A DNA stretch of 64,000 nucleotides, taken from Nemophila menziesii (lineage: Eukaryota > Streptophyta > Magnoliopsida > Boraginales > Hydrophyllaceae). Of the stretch, positions 53,836 through 64,000 are shown piece after piece. Where the stretch lies: NCBI GenBank assembly GCA_029959085.1, contig JARWIR010000001.1, positions 63,364,899 through 63,428,898 of the forward strand, read 5' to 3'. Below the pieces are notes generated by a model. The model saw only the letters and a list, made by a program, of their open reading frames with translations, was not told the origin of the DNA and did not search any database. Position 1 is the stretch's first letter; every line of letters begins with the position of its first letter. The position numbers and the translations under genes were made by a program.

Positions 53836-53880
53836 GAGTCGTGGGGACACGACTCATTTTTGAGTTGGGGGTGTGGGGAT
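53836..53880 (+). promoter_or_regulatory. Internal hairpin plus G-tract module (copy 2, intact)
   Basis: GAGTCGTG-GGGA-CACGACTC (53836-53855, perfect 8-bp stem), ATTTTTG, AGTTGGGGGTGTGGGGA, TTCGTTGTCCC. The arrangement parallels the terminal hairpin and polypurine tract at 55247-55282. It may be a second plus-strand priming site or a relic of an older LTR junction. Confidence 0.6.
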
Positions 53881-55246
53881 TCGTTGTCCCTCATCTCCAT
53901 TTTTTTGTGTTTTTAGTAGAAATTAATTTTTTTGATATATGGGATTAGATGTAGTTTGTGTTTAATAGCTTGAAAGCATAAGCTTAGTAAGTTGATGATA
54001 CAAAGTAATATTTTTATGAGCGGATTATTTTGTATGCTTTGAGTATTTACAGGAAACACATATCGATAGTAAATAGAAGATTAGTAAGTAATGCGGTAGA
54101 AGTATGTTTCATCTTGGGGCGCCTTGAAGGGGTGTGTAGGCCGTGAGATTCGAGCTAGTTGATAGACCCATATAATGAACGTGCTAAAGGTGAGAAAGTA
54201 ACAAAATTGCATAGTTTAGAAAGTGATTATGGTGGTTCTTTGATAAGCCCCTTGTTGCCTTTTAGCTTGATATCCATTTATTATATTTATATCCTTCTCA
54301 GCCCCTTCTAGCCTTTCTAAAGCCTATTTAGCCATATTATAAGTCATATCCCTTTAGATTTTAGGACTTTTCCATATGACCCGCACTCGAATCGCGATGC
54401 ATAGACAGTCATTTTAGAGCTTGAGTTTGGGGTGGTGGGTCCACCATTATGGAAAAATTATTGGGTTGGGATTTTTTAGCTTATGTATTTGTGCTCTATT
54501 CTTATTATTGATGATAATTCACTATTATAATACTGTAACACTTTGTCGGGGTAAAAGTAAATGAAAAAATTTGAAAATAAAAGAATATATGTGAAAAAAG
54601 TAGCATGATATCCTACATAAAAAAGGACTCATAGCTAACTTAGAAACAATGAATTGAATTGAAATATTATATTTGGACCGGAAAATTGGAATACTTTATA
54701 TGATCATCTTAATGTTTTATTGGGTTATTGGGGATGCTAATTAGTGCATCAAATCATTGTGTTGAGTGAGAATATCTTTATGAGAGTAACTCAAGCTCTA
54801 GGGCGATTCGTTGATAGCTAGTGAGGAGAGAGCCAAAAGCTCATTCTAAATTATCCAAATATACTATCATACCGTCCCTAAGACAACATTACAACCTTAA
54901 AGACTTTTGATTCTTTGCTGTGTAATCTAGAAATGATTGAACCGTTAGAGAGTAGTTAGATGGATCTTCGGATACTAGTGAGGCTCGATGAAAAATCTAT
55001 AGACTCCTTGTTAAAATAAGTGAAAAAACTCTCCTTTGTGCGTTGCAAAGCTACTCCAATATTGAAACTGAACCGTGTTGATCGTTTGTATGACAAGTGT
55101 ACAAGTAATTTAGTTTGTAAATAGTATTACATGAAATTTTCTAAGTAGTTTCCTTGAGTTTATTATTCATATTCTTTTATCTTCTTTCCATTGTGCTTAA
55201 TTGTAATAGGTGTATTTTTTTAGACTTCCCTATGTTCTTATCTTTA

Positions 55247-55282
55247 TTGTATCGAGATGATACAACTTTGAGTTGGGGGTAT
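55247..55282 (+). promoter_or_regulatory. Terminal hairpin and polypurine tract
   Basis: TTGTATC-GAGAT-GATACAA (perfect 7-bp stem), CTTTG, AGTTGGGGGTAT, then LTR start TGATGT. Confidence 0.75.
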
Positions 55283-56863
55283 TGATGTATCCTTATTTGT
55301 GATGATTTAATCCACTCATGAGATAATTGATTAATTAGTTTGGTATTTTTTCCCATGATTAGGTATTTTCTTATTTCATGTCTTGATTTGGAATATTATT
55401 ACTTTTAGAGCATATTTGGTATAATTTTTATGTTAATGTGAAACTCTTAAGTTTTGTGGAAATAAATTAGATGTCAAATCAATTATATGGAGATAAGGAA
55501 AGAAGATCCAGGAGATAAAAGGAAACAAGTCATAATAGGAAAAGAAAAGCTGCCAAGTAAATTTGAATTTCTGCAACTACGTCCACAAAAGTGAAGATAA
55601 CTCTAAATCAACTGCGATTTTGGAGAGGCCCTTAGATATTTAGGTAGATCTTTCTGCTATGATTCTTTTGATATCTCGTGGGAGAAATAATTTGGCCTAG
55701 TAACGAAGGATACATGGTCAAAAAAGACAATAGTAATTATCCTTATCTTTATTACGAATTTGAGTTGGACTTGTACTCTAATTACTTGCCTTTTACTCCA
55801 AGATTTTGACCTAGGGTTAGAAAACACCTATAAATACACCATTTTATCATTGTAAACATGTCTTTGCTCATCCTTTGATTATTATTACTCTTAGAAGTCA
55901 TCCATTGAAGCAAGAAGACATATAAAGAGGAAGACAAGAAGTTGGAAAGTAGCAAACTCCTCTTATCCATCATCTTCCTCTATCATTAGGGTAAATTGTA
56001 TTAGATTCTTTAGCTTATATTTGTTTCTAATTACTTTTATCTGTAGTTTATTTCTATGTCATTAGATATGAACTAATTTTCCTATAGCTTGAGTTTGCAT
56101 ATGTATAATCTTTGGTTTCTAATTCTCATTTGTTTTCATGTTATTTGGGAAACCCTTTTTAAATCGATTATAGCTACTTAACCTATATAATTGTTTTACG
56201 TTTTTTGATGTATTGACTGTAGTTCTTGCAGTTGCAAACGTATAGACTACCCCATTAATAGCAGTTGGATGGTCACCCAGAAGGGTTGTCTAATTGTTGA
56301 AACACCACATAAGCGTCTAGTGTGCGGTAGTGATCCGGATGGGCTTGCCTAACTAGATAGTCATTACGGTTTGAAATTAACCACTGATCATTGCGCAAGG
56401 TCTCCTTACCTAAGTTCCCTGATAATTGTTAGGTTTCCACCTAAGTCCGCCCGGATGGGGGGTAGGAGGAATATAGAATCCTGGCTATCTATCTAAGAGC
56501 TTTAGTCACCCTTATATCTAAAATTAGAATTAGAAGGATAAGTGCATAATAGAAACCCTAAGCTATATTTCTCATCTCCGTTCTTTATTATATTATTTAT
56601 TATATTATTTATTTGCATTATTAACTTTCCTATCCAAAAACCAAATAAATATTATTTCTTTTATATTCTTATTTCACAAGTAAATTCTCCTACACTTCGT
56701 TATATACACAAGTAAATTTAACGGATCAAATCCCTGCGAACGAACTTTACTTACTAACTAAACTTGCGAACGATCTGTAATACTTGTAGTGAGTTTCTCG
56801 TGGTAGTCAAGGGTGTATCCTTTATTATTATTATCTTTATTTATCACACGTTTACCCCCACCA
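55283..56863 (+). repeat. 3' LTR, 1581 bp
   Basis: TGATGTATCC start, CCCCCACCA end. Part of the terminal inverted repeat is lost (a short deletion removes ACATCATTTTAGG at about 55321). Confidence 0.86.
55829..55836 (+). promoter_or_regulatory. TATA box of 3' LTR
   Basis: CACCTATAAATACACC as in the other LTRs. Confidence 0.6.
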
Positions 56864-57770
56864 ACCCCTCAACTAAGCACGTAGTGAACCTAAAATGGTG
56901 TCTCCTGACTAGATTATTATATCACAAATATTGAGACATCACTCTTATCTTTGTGTTTATTTCATATTGGTCCATATATTATAATATCTTGAACTAACCA
57001 TTTGTGATACTAGAATTTGTGATGGTTCATGTTATGAACATTGTTAAAATATTTTAAAGAAAACTTGAATTTGGAAGGATAATTTTTAGTTGATAAAATA
57101 TTTTCTATCTTTACCTCCTCTTTTGTCCTTTGCTTTTCACTTTTTGGGTTATTTTGTTACCTTTATTAGGCTCATATTTTATCCTTGTACTATATATTCT
57201 TTTTGTTGTTGAAAAACGGGAGAAGTTTTAAAAAAAAGGAAGAAGATTTTTTTAATCAAAAATACTCTCACAAATTTGCCTTAAGTCTTTCTTTTATATG
57301 CATAGAGTAAGGGGGGGTTACTTCACTCCATTAAATGTTTTCAAACTTTGTGAAAGGTTTCATTAACATATTTTTCTTGCAAGAGCATCTTCAAATGGAT
57401 AGAGTAAGGGGGAGTTTTCACTCAATTAAACATTTTTTTAAATACTTTAGAATGAGCTCAACTTTATTTGAAGGAAAATGTTTTTGTAACTCTTTAGTGG
57501 AAATATTGTGCTCGTCAATTTATCAAACATCAAAATCAAGGACATTGTTAACTTAATACTCGTTTTAATCATATTTTAATGCTGTAAAAAATCGCCTTTA
57601 CTACCAAACTCTATTATCTCGAAGATGGTTAAGTACTTTCTATATTCTTAGTTTATATACTCGGGTTGGGATTAATCGTATTCTATCTTATAAATCATTT
57701 TTGTGTCAAAAGATTATTAATTATATCTTATAAAGCATTTTTTTAGAACATACTAGACAGGCGCAGGGTA
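56864..57770. other. Unassigned sequence after the gypsy element
   Basis: A GTGAACCTAAAATGGTGTCTC segment at about 56884 is repeated in diverged form at about 59192 (ATGAACCTAAAATGATGTCTC) inside the Harbinger-like element. A short direct repeat (TAAGGGGG..TT.CACTC.ATTAAA) occurs at about 57308 and 57405. No gene is seen. Confidence 0.4.
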
Positions 57771-57945
57771 TACCGCAAGGTAGCCGTTGGGGAAACGGTA
57801 AAAAATGACACGTACACTCTACATGTTGAACAATAGGACATTAGACACGGTATATGACACCACAAGAACGGTGTATCACAAAGCAAAAAAAACATAACGT
57901 TTTGGTGGTACACCGTAGTGAGCCATGGTCTATCGCAAGAAGTTT
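57770..57945. repeat. Palindrome cluster related to the gypsy interior, isolated
   Basis: GGGTATACCGCAAGG (about 57776), CACGGTATATGACACC (57847), ACGGTGTATCAC (57874) and GTGGTACACCGTAGTG (57904). Same word type as in the gypsy interiors but without their flanking segments, so this is either a distant relative or separate use of the motif. Confidence 0.55.
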
Positions 57946-58540
57946 TTTTAGGATTAAATCATGACACTTTTCTTATAACCGTTCAAGACTTTCTTCCACT
58001 ATAAATTGGAGTTTCTATGAAGTATTACATACCTCTTTCACATAAATATTAACTACTATCTTTCTACTACAGTCCAAGAGGTCCCAAGCTATCTAATTCA
58101 AGTTCTAATCTTTATTTCATTAATTTGCTCATTATCATATAATCAACACAATCAATTAGATCATCTTGAGCCTTCACTTTAATATTTGATCAACTAGGAT
58201 TTCAACCACAATATTATCTTTCACAATTACTCTCAACAAGATAAATTTAAGCTTTCATCCAAATCAACTCAAATAGGAGATCAATCTAACAAGTTTCTAA
58301 CTCAATCTACTTAAGGAGGAGATCGGCTTCAAAGCTTAAGTTCAATCAACTCATCAATGAGTGTATCATCTTCAAGTTTCAACCTATATTAACTCAACAA
58401 GGAGTCTACATCCATATTTCATATAAGGAGCACATCATATTACTCATCTAACCACTTAGGGTGACTCTTTCTATACATTCGAGAAGAGGGAGTTTCATAG
58501 GTTAATAATGAACCTTGTAAAATATCTAACAAGTTGTGAC
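57946..58540. other. Spacer with possible copia LTR start
   Basis: TCAACTCA/TTCAA-rich non-coding sequence. GAGAAGAGGGAGTTTCATAG near 58482 resembles a copia polypurine tract and LTR edge; sequence after it continues, beyond the Harbinger-like insertion, as LTR-like sequence at 59881. Tentative. Confidence 0.35.
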
Positions 58541-59880
58541 TTAGGGGGTGTATTCAATAGAGAGTCTATAGGATTTCTTTGGAATTTAAAAGTTAAGAGG
58601 TATTCAATTAAGAGTATAAAGAGTCTTTTAAAATCTTGGTGTATTCAATCTGGACTTTAAAAAATCATTTAAAATCTTATGGTATTCAAAAGTCTATGGA
58701 TTTTTTTGGATTTCATTACCTATTGGATTTCATAGGATTTTAAAGAACAAAATTTTTATTTTGAAATCTATCATTTTACCTAGAAATTTTGATGGATTTC
58801 TTTTTTAGACTATTTTTTAGCAAGTTGGGAAAAAAACTAAAACAAACTCATGATATATTTTTCATGTGCGACTATAATAAAAAAAACTTCATGAAAAAAT
58901 TAGCCATAACATTATTGTATCAATTAAGAAATTCATTAAAAAAAATTAAAAATAACAAATGATATATTTTTCATGTGCGACTACAATTAAAAAAAACTTC
59001 ATGAAAAAATTAGCCGTAATATTATTGTATCATTAAAAAGCCCATTCATGCTATTAATATTTTTCATGTTAAACCTCAATTAAAAATTTATACGCAAGAC
59101 GATTGATTCAGTTAAAAAACTCATGAGATATTGTTAAATTAAAAAAAATCATGGAGAGCTACAAAATATTATATGGATCCAGCTAAGTACAATAATGAAC
59201 CTAAAATGATGTCTCGTGATTAATATTTTTTTGTCATTGCGAACTACAGTTTCAAAAGATATATGTGGTTACATTGTGTAACATATTATGTATGACATAT
59301 TCTACTACTTAGACAATTCCAAGTAGTACTTAGTCGTTTTCATTCGATGAAATTAACATTAAATAACATTTTTATAGTCATTAACACATTGGTAAAGATC
59401 CTGGTCTAACATAGGACCAAACGGATGTGTAAATAACTTATTTGGTTCTTTATTTTATATACTTTGATAGCTTAAATTATTGATCAAATATATAGAGTTT
59501 GCAGTAATTTATTTTAAATCAATTCCATTTACATCAACCACATCTTATTGTAATTCAACTCCTTAAGATAATAAACCTGAAAATAGTATAATTCAATTTT
59601 TCATAATATGTATGTGAAAATATGGGTCTGATATTCAATTTGTTCAAGAGTAGAGCATTTTTTATTCTTGTAAAAAAAAAAAATATTGTATGTCAAAGTC
59701 TGTCAAAATATATAAAGGATTTACAAAAATCCATTCAACTCTATACAAGATTTAAAAAGAATCTGCCAGAATCTGTCAAAATCTGTTTGGATTTAAAACA
59801 ATCCATAAAATCTGCAAAGTCTATAGACTTTTTATAGTACAAAAAAATCCATCAGATTGTCAATTGAATACACCCCCTTA
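58541..59880. mobile_element. PIF/Harbinger-like non-autonomous element (58544-59877), TTA TSD
   Basis: TIRs GGGGGTGTATTCAATAGAGA (left) and GGGGGTGTATTCAATTGACA (reverse complement of right) share the first 15 bases and then diverge, with repeated GGATTT / TCTATAGACTTT words inside. Flanking TTA at 58541-58543 and 59878-59880 is the 3-bp duplication typical of Harbinger elements. No transposase. An internal direct repeat of about 85 bp (TGATATATTTTTCATGTGCG...) occurs at about 58851 and 58958. Confidence 0.8.
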
Positions 59881-60190
59881 ACCTCTAAAGTCTCGTTAGG
59901 TTGTGACTTAACTGTTAAAAGTCTCGGGAGTTTTTAGGTTGTAATTTAGACCAGAAAAACCTCATTGGGACGGTTTGTATCTCACACGGAAGAGATGTAA
60001 TGAACTTAGTAGAGAAACTTGGAAATCCTACGAGTATGACCCTAGTTAGTGGATGTAGAGAAACCGAACCACTATAGATCACTTGTGTAATTTCTTCCCT
60101 TCAACTCTTTAATTATCGCTTTATTTTTCTTGCATTTAAGTAGTTATCTTGTGTGTGCTTAGTTTATCTTAGTAATAGTTAAAAAGTTTG
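59881..60190 (+). repeat. Copia LTR-like (R/U5) fragment, left copy
   Basis: AGAAACTTGGAAATCCTACG, TGACCCTAGTTAGTGGATGTA and AAACCGAACCACTATAGATC, then CTTGTGTAATTTCTTCCCTTC. A GGACGTAG..CCGAACCACnT..ATCnCTTGTGT pattern is familiar from plant copia LTRs. About 170 bp of it is repeated on the far side of the solo LTR. Confidence 0.5.
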
Positions 60191-61661
60191 TGATATATTA
60201 ATCTAGTTTTGAGACGTCATTTTAGGTACTTTTCGTTAATTGTTAAGGGATTTTTCCTCCTTATTAGATAATTTCTTAATTCATGCCTTGATTTGGAGTT
60301 TTATTACTTTTGTAGTGTTTTTGGTATAATTTGTGTGTTAAATGTGAATCTCTTTAGCAAAAGTAAATAATTAGAGGCCAAATACATGTCAAGGAGTTAA
60401 GGAAATAAGATCCAAGGTGAAATATATAGATAAAAGTAAACAAAGTTGAATTGGGAAATTAAAAGTTAAGTTGCCAAATAATATGTCTTGCTGAAAAGTC
60501 GTCTAGTGTTTTGATGGCTTCATAAAATATATTACGATCTGGAGGAGATATTTTATGAGAAGATATATCTTTGAATTTCGGTCGTTTCCATATAAAGTGC
60601 GTGGAAATTCAATAAGTAACGAAGAAGATATGACCAGAGCAGTGTTTATCATGTCCTATATTTTAGGAAACGAATTTGGATTGGAAAAGGACTCCAATAA
60701 CTTGCCTTGCACACTTATATTTTGACCTAGGATTATCTAACACCTATAAATACATCTACTTATTATTGTAAACATGTCCTTGCTCAGTTATTAATCAGTA
60801 TTACACTTAGAGATCCATAGAAGCAAGCTGACAAGTATGTATATATCTTTTAGTTTATTTCTTTCTAGTATGAACTAATACTCCCATATATTTGGTTTTC
60901 ACATGTATAATCTTTTAAATTCTATTTCTTTATTTTATGTTATTTGGTATTAAGATTTAAACTGATTAATCTTCGTATCTATTTCATATATTTGGTTTAT
61001 GTGCTTTATTTTATTGACCGTAGTCGTTGCTAGTGTATGAGTATAGGATTTCCCCATTAATAGTAGTTAGATGGTCACCCGAAAGGGGTGTTCAACTATT
61101 GAAACACCACATAAACGTCTAGTGTGCGGTAGTGATCCTGACGGGCTTGCCTAACTAGATAGTAACTAGGGTTTGAGATTAACTACCGCTTATTGTGCAG
61201 GGTCCCCTTACCCAAGCCCCTGGTAATTGTTAGGTTGCCACCTAAGTCCACCGGAAGGGGGTTAGGAGGAATAAGAACCTGACTACTTCACTCTAAGAGC
61301 TTTAATCACCCTTATAACTGGAATATAGATTCAGAATGATAAGTGCATAGCAAACCTGAGCTATATCTCTCATCTCCATTCTGTTTACTTTTATTTATTT
61401 GTATTATTAGTTAATTATTATTTCTCTCAATTATCTATCTCTTTAATTATTTGTCTTTTGATTTAGCAATTAATCTCTTCTACGCTTCTTCTCTAAACAC
61501 GATTCTATGCTAACAGGCTTCATCCTTGTGAACAATTCTTACTTTCTAACTAAACTTTCAAACGATCTGTAATACTTGTAGTAAGTTTCTCGTGTTGGTT
61601 TAGGGTGCTAGTTCTCTTATTTATATCGTTATTTTATCACACCCTAGCCCATACTAGTTTA
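60186..61661 (+). mobile_element. Solo LTR (60191-61656) of the gypsy family, with 5-bp TSD
   Basis: Begins TGATATATTAATCTAGTTTT and ends ACACCCTAGCCCATACTA; flanks GTTTG (60186-60190) and GTTTA (61657-61661) match at 4 of 5. It carries the same conserved block (GTGTGCGGTAGTGATCC) and TATA box as the others but is the most diverged copy (1466 bp). No polypurine tract or primer site is adjacent, so it is a solo LTR left by LTR-LTR recombination. Confidence 0.8.
60745..60752 (+). promoter_or_regulatory. TATA box of solo LTR
   Basis: CACCTATAAATACATC. Confidence 0.55.
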
Positions 61662-61835
61662 GAAACTTGAAAATCCTATGAAAATGACCCTAGGTAGTGG
61701 ATGAGGGAAACCGAACCACTATAGATTACTTGCTTAATTTATTTCCTTCAACTTTTTAATTATCACTTTATTTTTCTTGCATTTACCTAGTTATCTTGTG
61801 TGTGCTTAGTTTATCTTAGTTCTAGTTAGAAAGTT
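61657..61835 (+). repeat. Copia LTR-like fragment, right copy (tandem duplicate)
   Basis: GTTTAGAAACTTGAAAATCC..., AACCGAACCACTATAGATTA..., TTAGTTTATCTTAGTTCTAG repeat 60015-60190 collinearly. Without the solo LTR the two would be head to tail, so the solo LTR sits at the junction of a tandem duplication of about 175 bp. Confidence 0.7.
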
Positions 61836-62744
61836 TAAAAATCCTCATCCTTAGGTGCTCAATAGTTTTACCTTTGGATCTTTAGCTTGTATTGAATTAT
61901 TCAACTTTAGACTTAGAGAATAACTCACTCTTAGATGCTTATGTGTTTGATCTTAGGACTTTAGCTAAAACTAGAAATACTTAGGTTCTCATAAATTCTT
62001 GATAGATAATTCATTAGGAATTCTTATCCTAATTTTAACTCCAATATCATACTTCTATCTTGCTTAATCCCTTGGCTTTCTACCATCCTTTAGCTAAAAT
62101 CTTACCTCTCCTAAAACTCAGCTTTTGCATTCATAACTCTTAGAACACCTTTAGCATCATACCTTAAGAGTTTGTCCTATAGGTTTGTTTTAACCTTTGT
62201 TTAGGAATCCTTTAATTTTTCATAAGGCATATATTAGACTAGTGACCTATTCACAGGACTTACATGATTCCTTTAAAAATTATTTTCTTTCTTTAAGATC
62301 TGATTTGTCAAGATTAAAACAAATAGAAAGGAATCATGTTTCTTTTTATTTGATGGGTTATTGTTGTGTAGTTGGTCTCTTTGGATGTTATTATCGATTA
62401 TGGAAAATCAATTTCAAGTAGAGAGTTGTTAAGAATTGTAATTGGCTTCAAGTTATGGAATTTTGGGTCTGTTATAAAGTTGTAGGCTTGGATATCAAAA
62501 CAAAGCTTTTATAGTTATATTTTTTGTCTTGGAAATTACTTTTTAAAAGGATATGTGGGTTTCTCAAGAAGCACGTTCTTTTTCTTCATAATAAATGGTG
62601 GTAAGCATGGTTTACTTTGTATTTACAGAAGTCGTTGACATTCAATGACGAGACAACACACATGAACATGACATGTTATTCTCAAAAAGAATTGGGAGGC
62701 TGGTGGTCCTTTGTGTGTTCTAAAAAAATAATGTAATAAGTAAG
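61836..62744. other. Unassigned interval
   Basis: No domain or repeat edge recognised. CTTAGGTGCTC / CTTAGATGCTTA / CTTAGGTTCTCA words recur between 61850 and 61990. Confidence 0.35.
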
Positions 62745-63459
62745 GAGAACTACAACCGCAAGTGTACGGTTGTACCAAGTAATAATAGTATTAAACAGGA
62801 TAGTTCGCAGGGACGGTATGGTTAACTACAATGTTTATCGATTAATGAATGATTGCACTTATGAAAGCAAGTAAATGATTTAATAGTTGGTTGGTTGGTT
62901 TTACTAATTCTAAGTATGAAAGACTAAAGTAAAGATGCGAATAAATAATTAGACGCAAGTAAATAGAAACTAGACGCAAATATGATCGGGCAGTACTTGA
63001 GAGACACAAGGGATCCTCCTAACTCTATTTCATATCATATGTTGTTTAAGGGTCAAATTGGTCATTTACATTGGTCGGGATTCAAGAATCTTTGTACCCC
63101 CGTCAGGGTGGACTACAGAGCTATTCTAGAGTGTCACAAGTCCCGTCAGGGTAAATATGATCCACTTTTGAATGATTGAGCTAATTTACCTCATTGACCC
63201 TAAGATTAATCATGTTTGTCAGAATCCAAATAATTTATATCTTATATTGAGAAATTAATTCCATACCTAAACCCCCCGTCAAGATGATCCACACGCCACA
63301 TATGTGGAATAGTTTAGATACTAACACCTGTTCTTAGTTAGCTACTCCAAAAACAGTAAATAATCACCAATTACAGAATAATGTAAAAGACCCAATTCAA
63401 TTTAATTAATTAAAACCCAAATTCAAACATATGAAAAACAATAGTTTTAGGATTCACCC

Positions 63460-63589
63460 ATTAGATAGTTGGCCTAGTGGTTAGGTTACTCCGCAGAGAC
63501 CAAGAGGTCCTGGGATCGAATCTCATTGAAGTCAAAAAGACTCCGAGTCCAAAGTGGCTCTCCCATCTATTCAAAAAAAAAAAAATTAG
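63460..63589 (+). mobile_element. tRNA-derived SINE (63465-63584) inside the LTR
   Basis: About 120 bp. A-box-like TGGCCTAGTGG (63470) and B-box-like GGATCGAATCT (63513) lie about 43 bp apart, as in a tRNA-derived pol III promoter, followed by a tRNA-unrelated part and an A-run of 13. The flanking ATTAG (63460-63464 and 63585-63589) is a possible short duplication. The homologous LTR at 32150 lacks the insert: its ATGGGTTGAACCCTAA continues uninterrupted at the matching place. The body is too short and unstructured to be a functional tRNA. Confidence 0.8.
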
Positions 63590-63812
63590 CTCATGCTAAT
63601 GGAAATTAAAACTAAATTAAAACTAATTGAACTCATAATGTTTTACAGAAATAAAAATAAGAAAAACTTAATTTCCGGAATTAGATTCGGCTGTGAATGG
63701 AGATATAGTCCCTCTCCATCTCTTCAGCTTTCTTCAGCTTCTTTCGTTGACTTCTCTCTGATGCTTTTTTTTGTAGAATATAAGTTGTGTGAAATTAGAA
63801 GTCAAAAGCCCC

Positions 63813-63819
63813 TTTTATA
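63813..63819 (-). promoter_or_regulatory. TATA box of minus-strand LTR
   Basis: GAGAGTATAAAAGGGGC on the minus strand. Confidence 0.55.
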
Positions 63820-64000
63820 CTCTCAAAAACGGATTAGGCTTTGTCTAAGGTTTTAGTTAAAAATTAAAAGCCCAAATCAATTTTCTAAGCCCAAAATCCC
63901 GTAACTGCTGCACCACCTCCACCAAAACAGCTCTAGCCGATTCGTTATAACTCCGATTGACCTCAAATCAATTGATAAATTTCCGTAACTCGATAAGGAA

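Larger units (their letters stand above)
49649..56863 (+). mobile_element. Two-LTR non-autonomous Ty3/gypsy (Athila/Tat-like) element, 7215 bp
   Basis: 5' LTR 49649-51244, primer site 51250-51267, fused gag and integrase remnant 51372-52465, long non-coding interior with palindrome cluster and hairpin/G-tract module, polypurine tract, 3' LTR 55283-56863. Protease, reverse transcriptase, RNase H and most of integrase are missing, so it would need a partner element. The flanks ACGAC (49644-49648) and ACCCC (56864-56868) agree at only 3 of 5 positions, so no clean duplication is seen; recombination between elements is possible. Confidence 0.85.
62745..64000 (-). repeat. Minus-strand LTR of the second gypsy family, cut by the window end
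   Basis: The reverse complement aligns with 32150-33405: GCAGTTACGGGATTTTGGGC (about 63910), AATCCGTTTT, TATAAAAGG, then the region holding the SINE, CCCTGACGGG motifs (about 63140 and 63100), CCGTACACTTGCGG (62778-62765). It ends near 62745 (TTACTTATTACA) and runs off the window at the other end. The GACGGG spacer motifs are shared with the 32150 copy. Confidence 0.72.

Noticed and set aside
49649..56863. Clean 5-bp target duplication for the two-LTR gypsy element
   Set aside because: Flanks ACGAC and ACCCC agree at only 3 of 5 positions; I do not claim it.
63465..63540. Functional tRNA gene
   Set aside because: The A/B boxes fit but acceptor and anticodon stems do not form, and the A-tail and duplication indicate a SINE.

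Overview
This window is AT-rich nuclear DNA from a flowering plant, probably a eudicot. Four things point that way: L1-type LINEs with an RNase H domain at the ORF2 C-terminus, Ty3/gypsy LTR elements with an Asp-tRNA-like primer site of the Athila/Tat kind, a Ty1/copia pol remnant, and plant-style Helitrons, MULE-type MITEs and a tRNA-derived SINE. I found no convincing host protein gene, no rRNA and no functional tRNA gene. It reads as intergenic, heavily nested transposon sequence in which every coding region is broken.

Layout: 1-2937, unclassified low-complexity repeats with palindromic GGTACGTACC units. 2954-7204, minus-strand LINE-1 (5' truncated) with a perfect 17-bp target-site duplication. 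7435-9690, microsatellites and degenerate repeats. 9690-17823, two internal segments of one gypsy family, the second followed by a complete 3' LTR (16132-17823). 18435-20112, MULE-like element. 20484-31571, a nearly full-length minus-strand LINE (LINE-2, ORF1 plus ORF2) split inside its reverse transcriptase by a 4.84-kb Helitron-like insertion (23324-28162). That insertion carries a second Helitron (23509-25309) with a (CTTAAC)n array, a hAT terminus, and a MULE MITE (27066-27369) with a 16-bp minisatellite. 31749-31938, another MULE MITE. About 32150-33405, a second gypsy LTR family. 33417-40893, fragments of four more LINEs. 41747-41978, MULE MITE. 42032-46168, minus-strand Helitron with the same hexamer array and an 869-bp tandem duplication. 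46530-48900, copia 3' end. 49649-56863, a two-LTR non-autonomous gypsy element. 58544-59877, PIF/Harbinger-like element. 60191-61656, solo LTR. 62745-64000, minus-strand LTR interrupted by a SINE.

Main points. Removing 23324-28162 exactly restores the LINE reading frame and an A|T Helitron target. Two independent Helitrons carry the same CTTAAC hexamer array in the same orientation relative to the element. All gypsy copies share a coding remnant in which a gag coiled-coil is joined to an integrase C-terminus, plus an internal hairpin and G-tract module that resembles their own hairpin and polypurine tract at the 3' LTR. Two very short A-tailed insertions (18 and 31 bp) have 13-14 bp duplications, which indicates active target-primed reverse transcription in this lineage.
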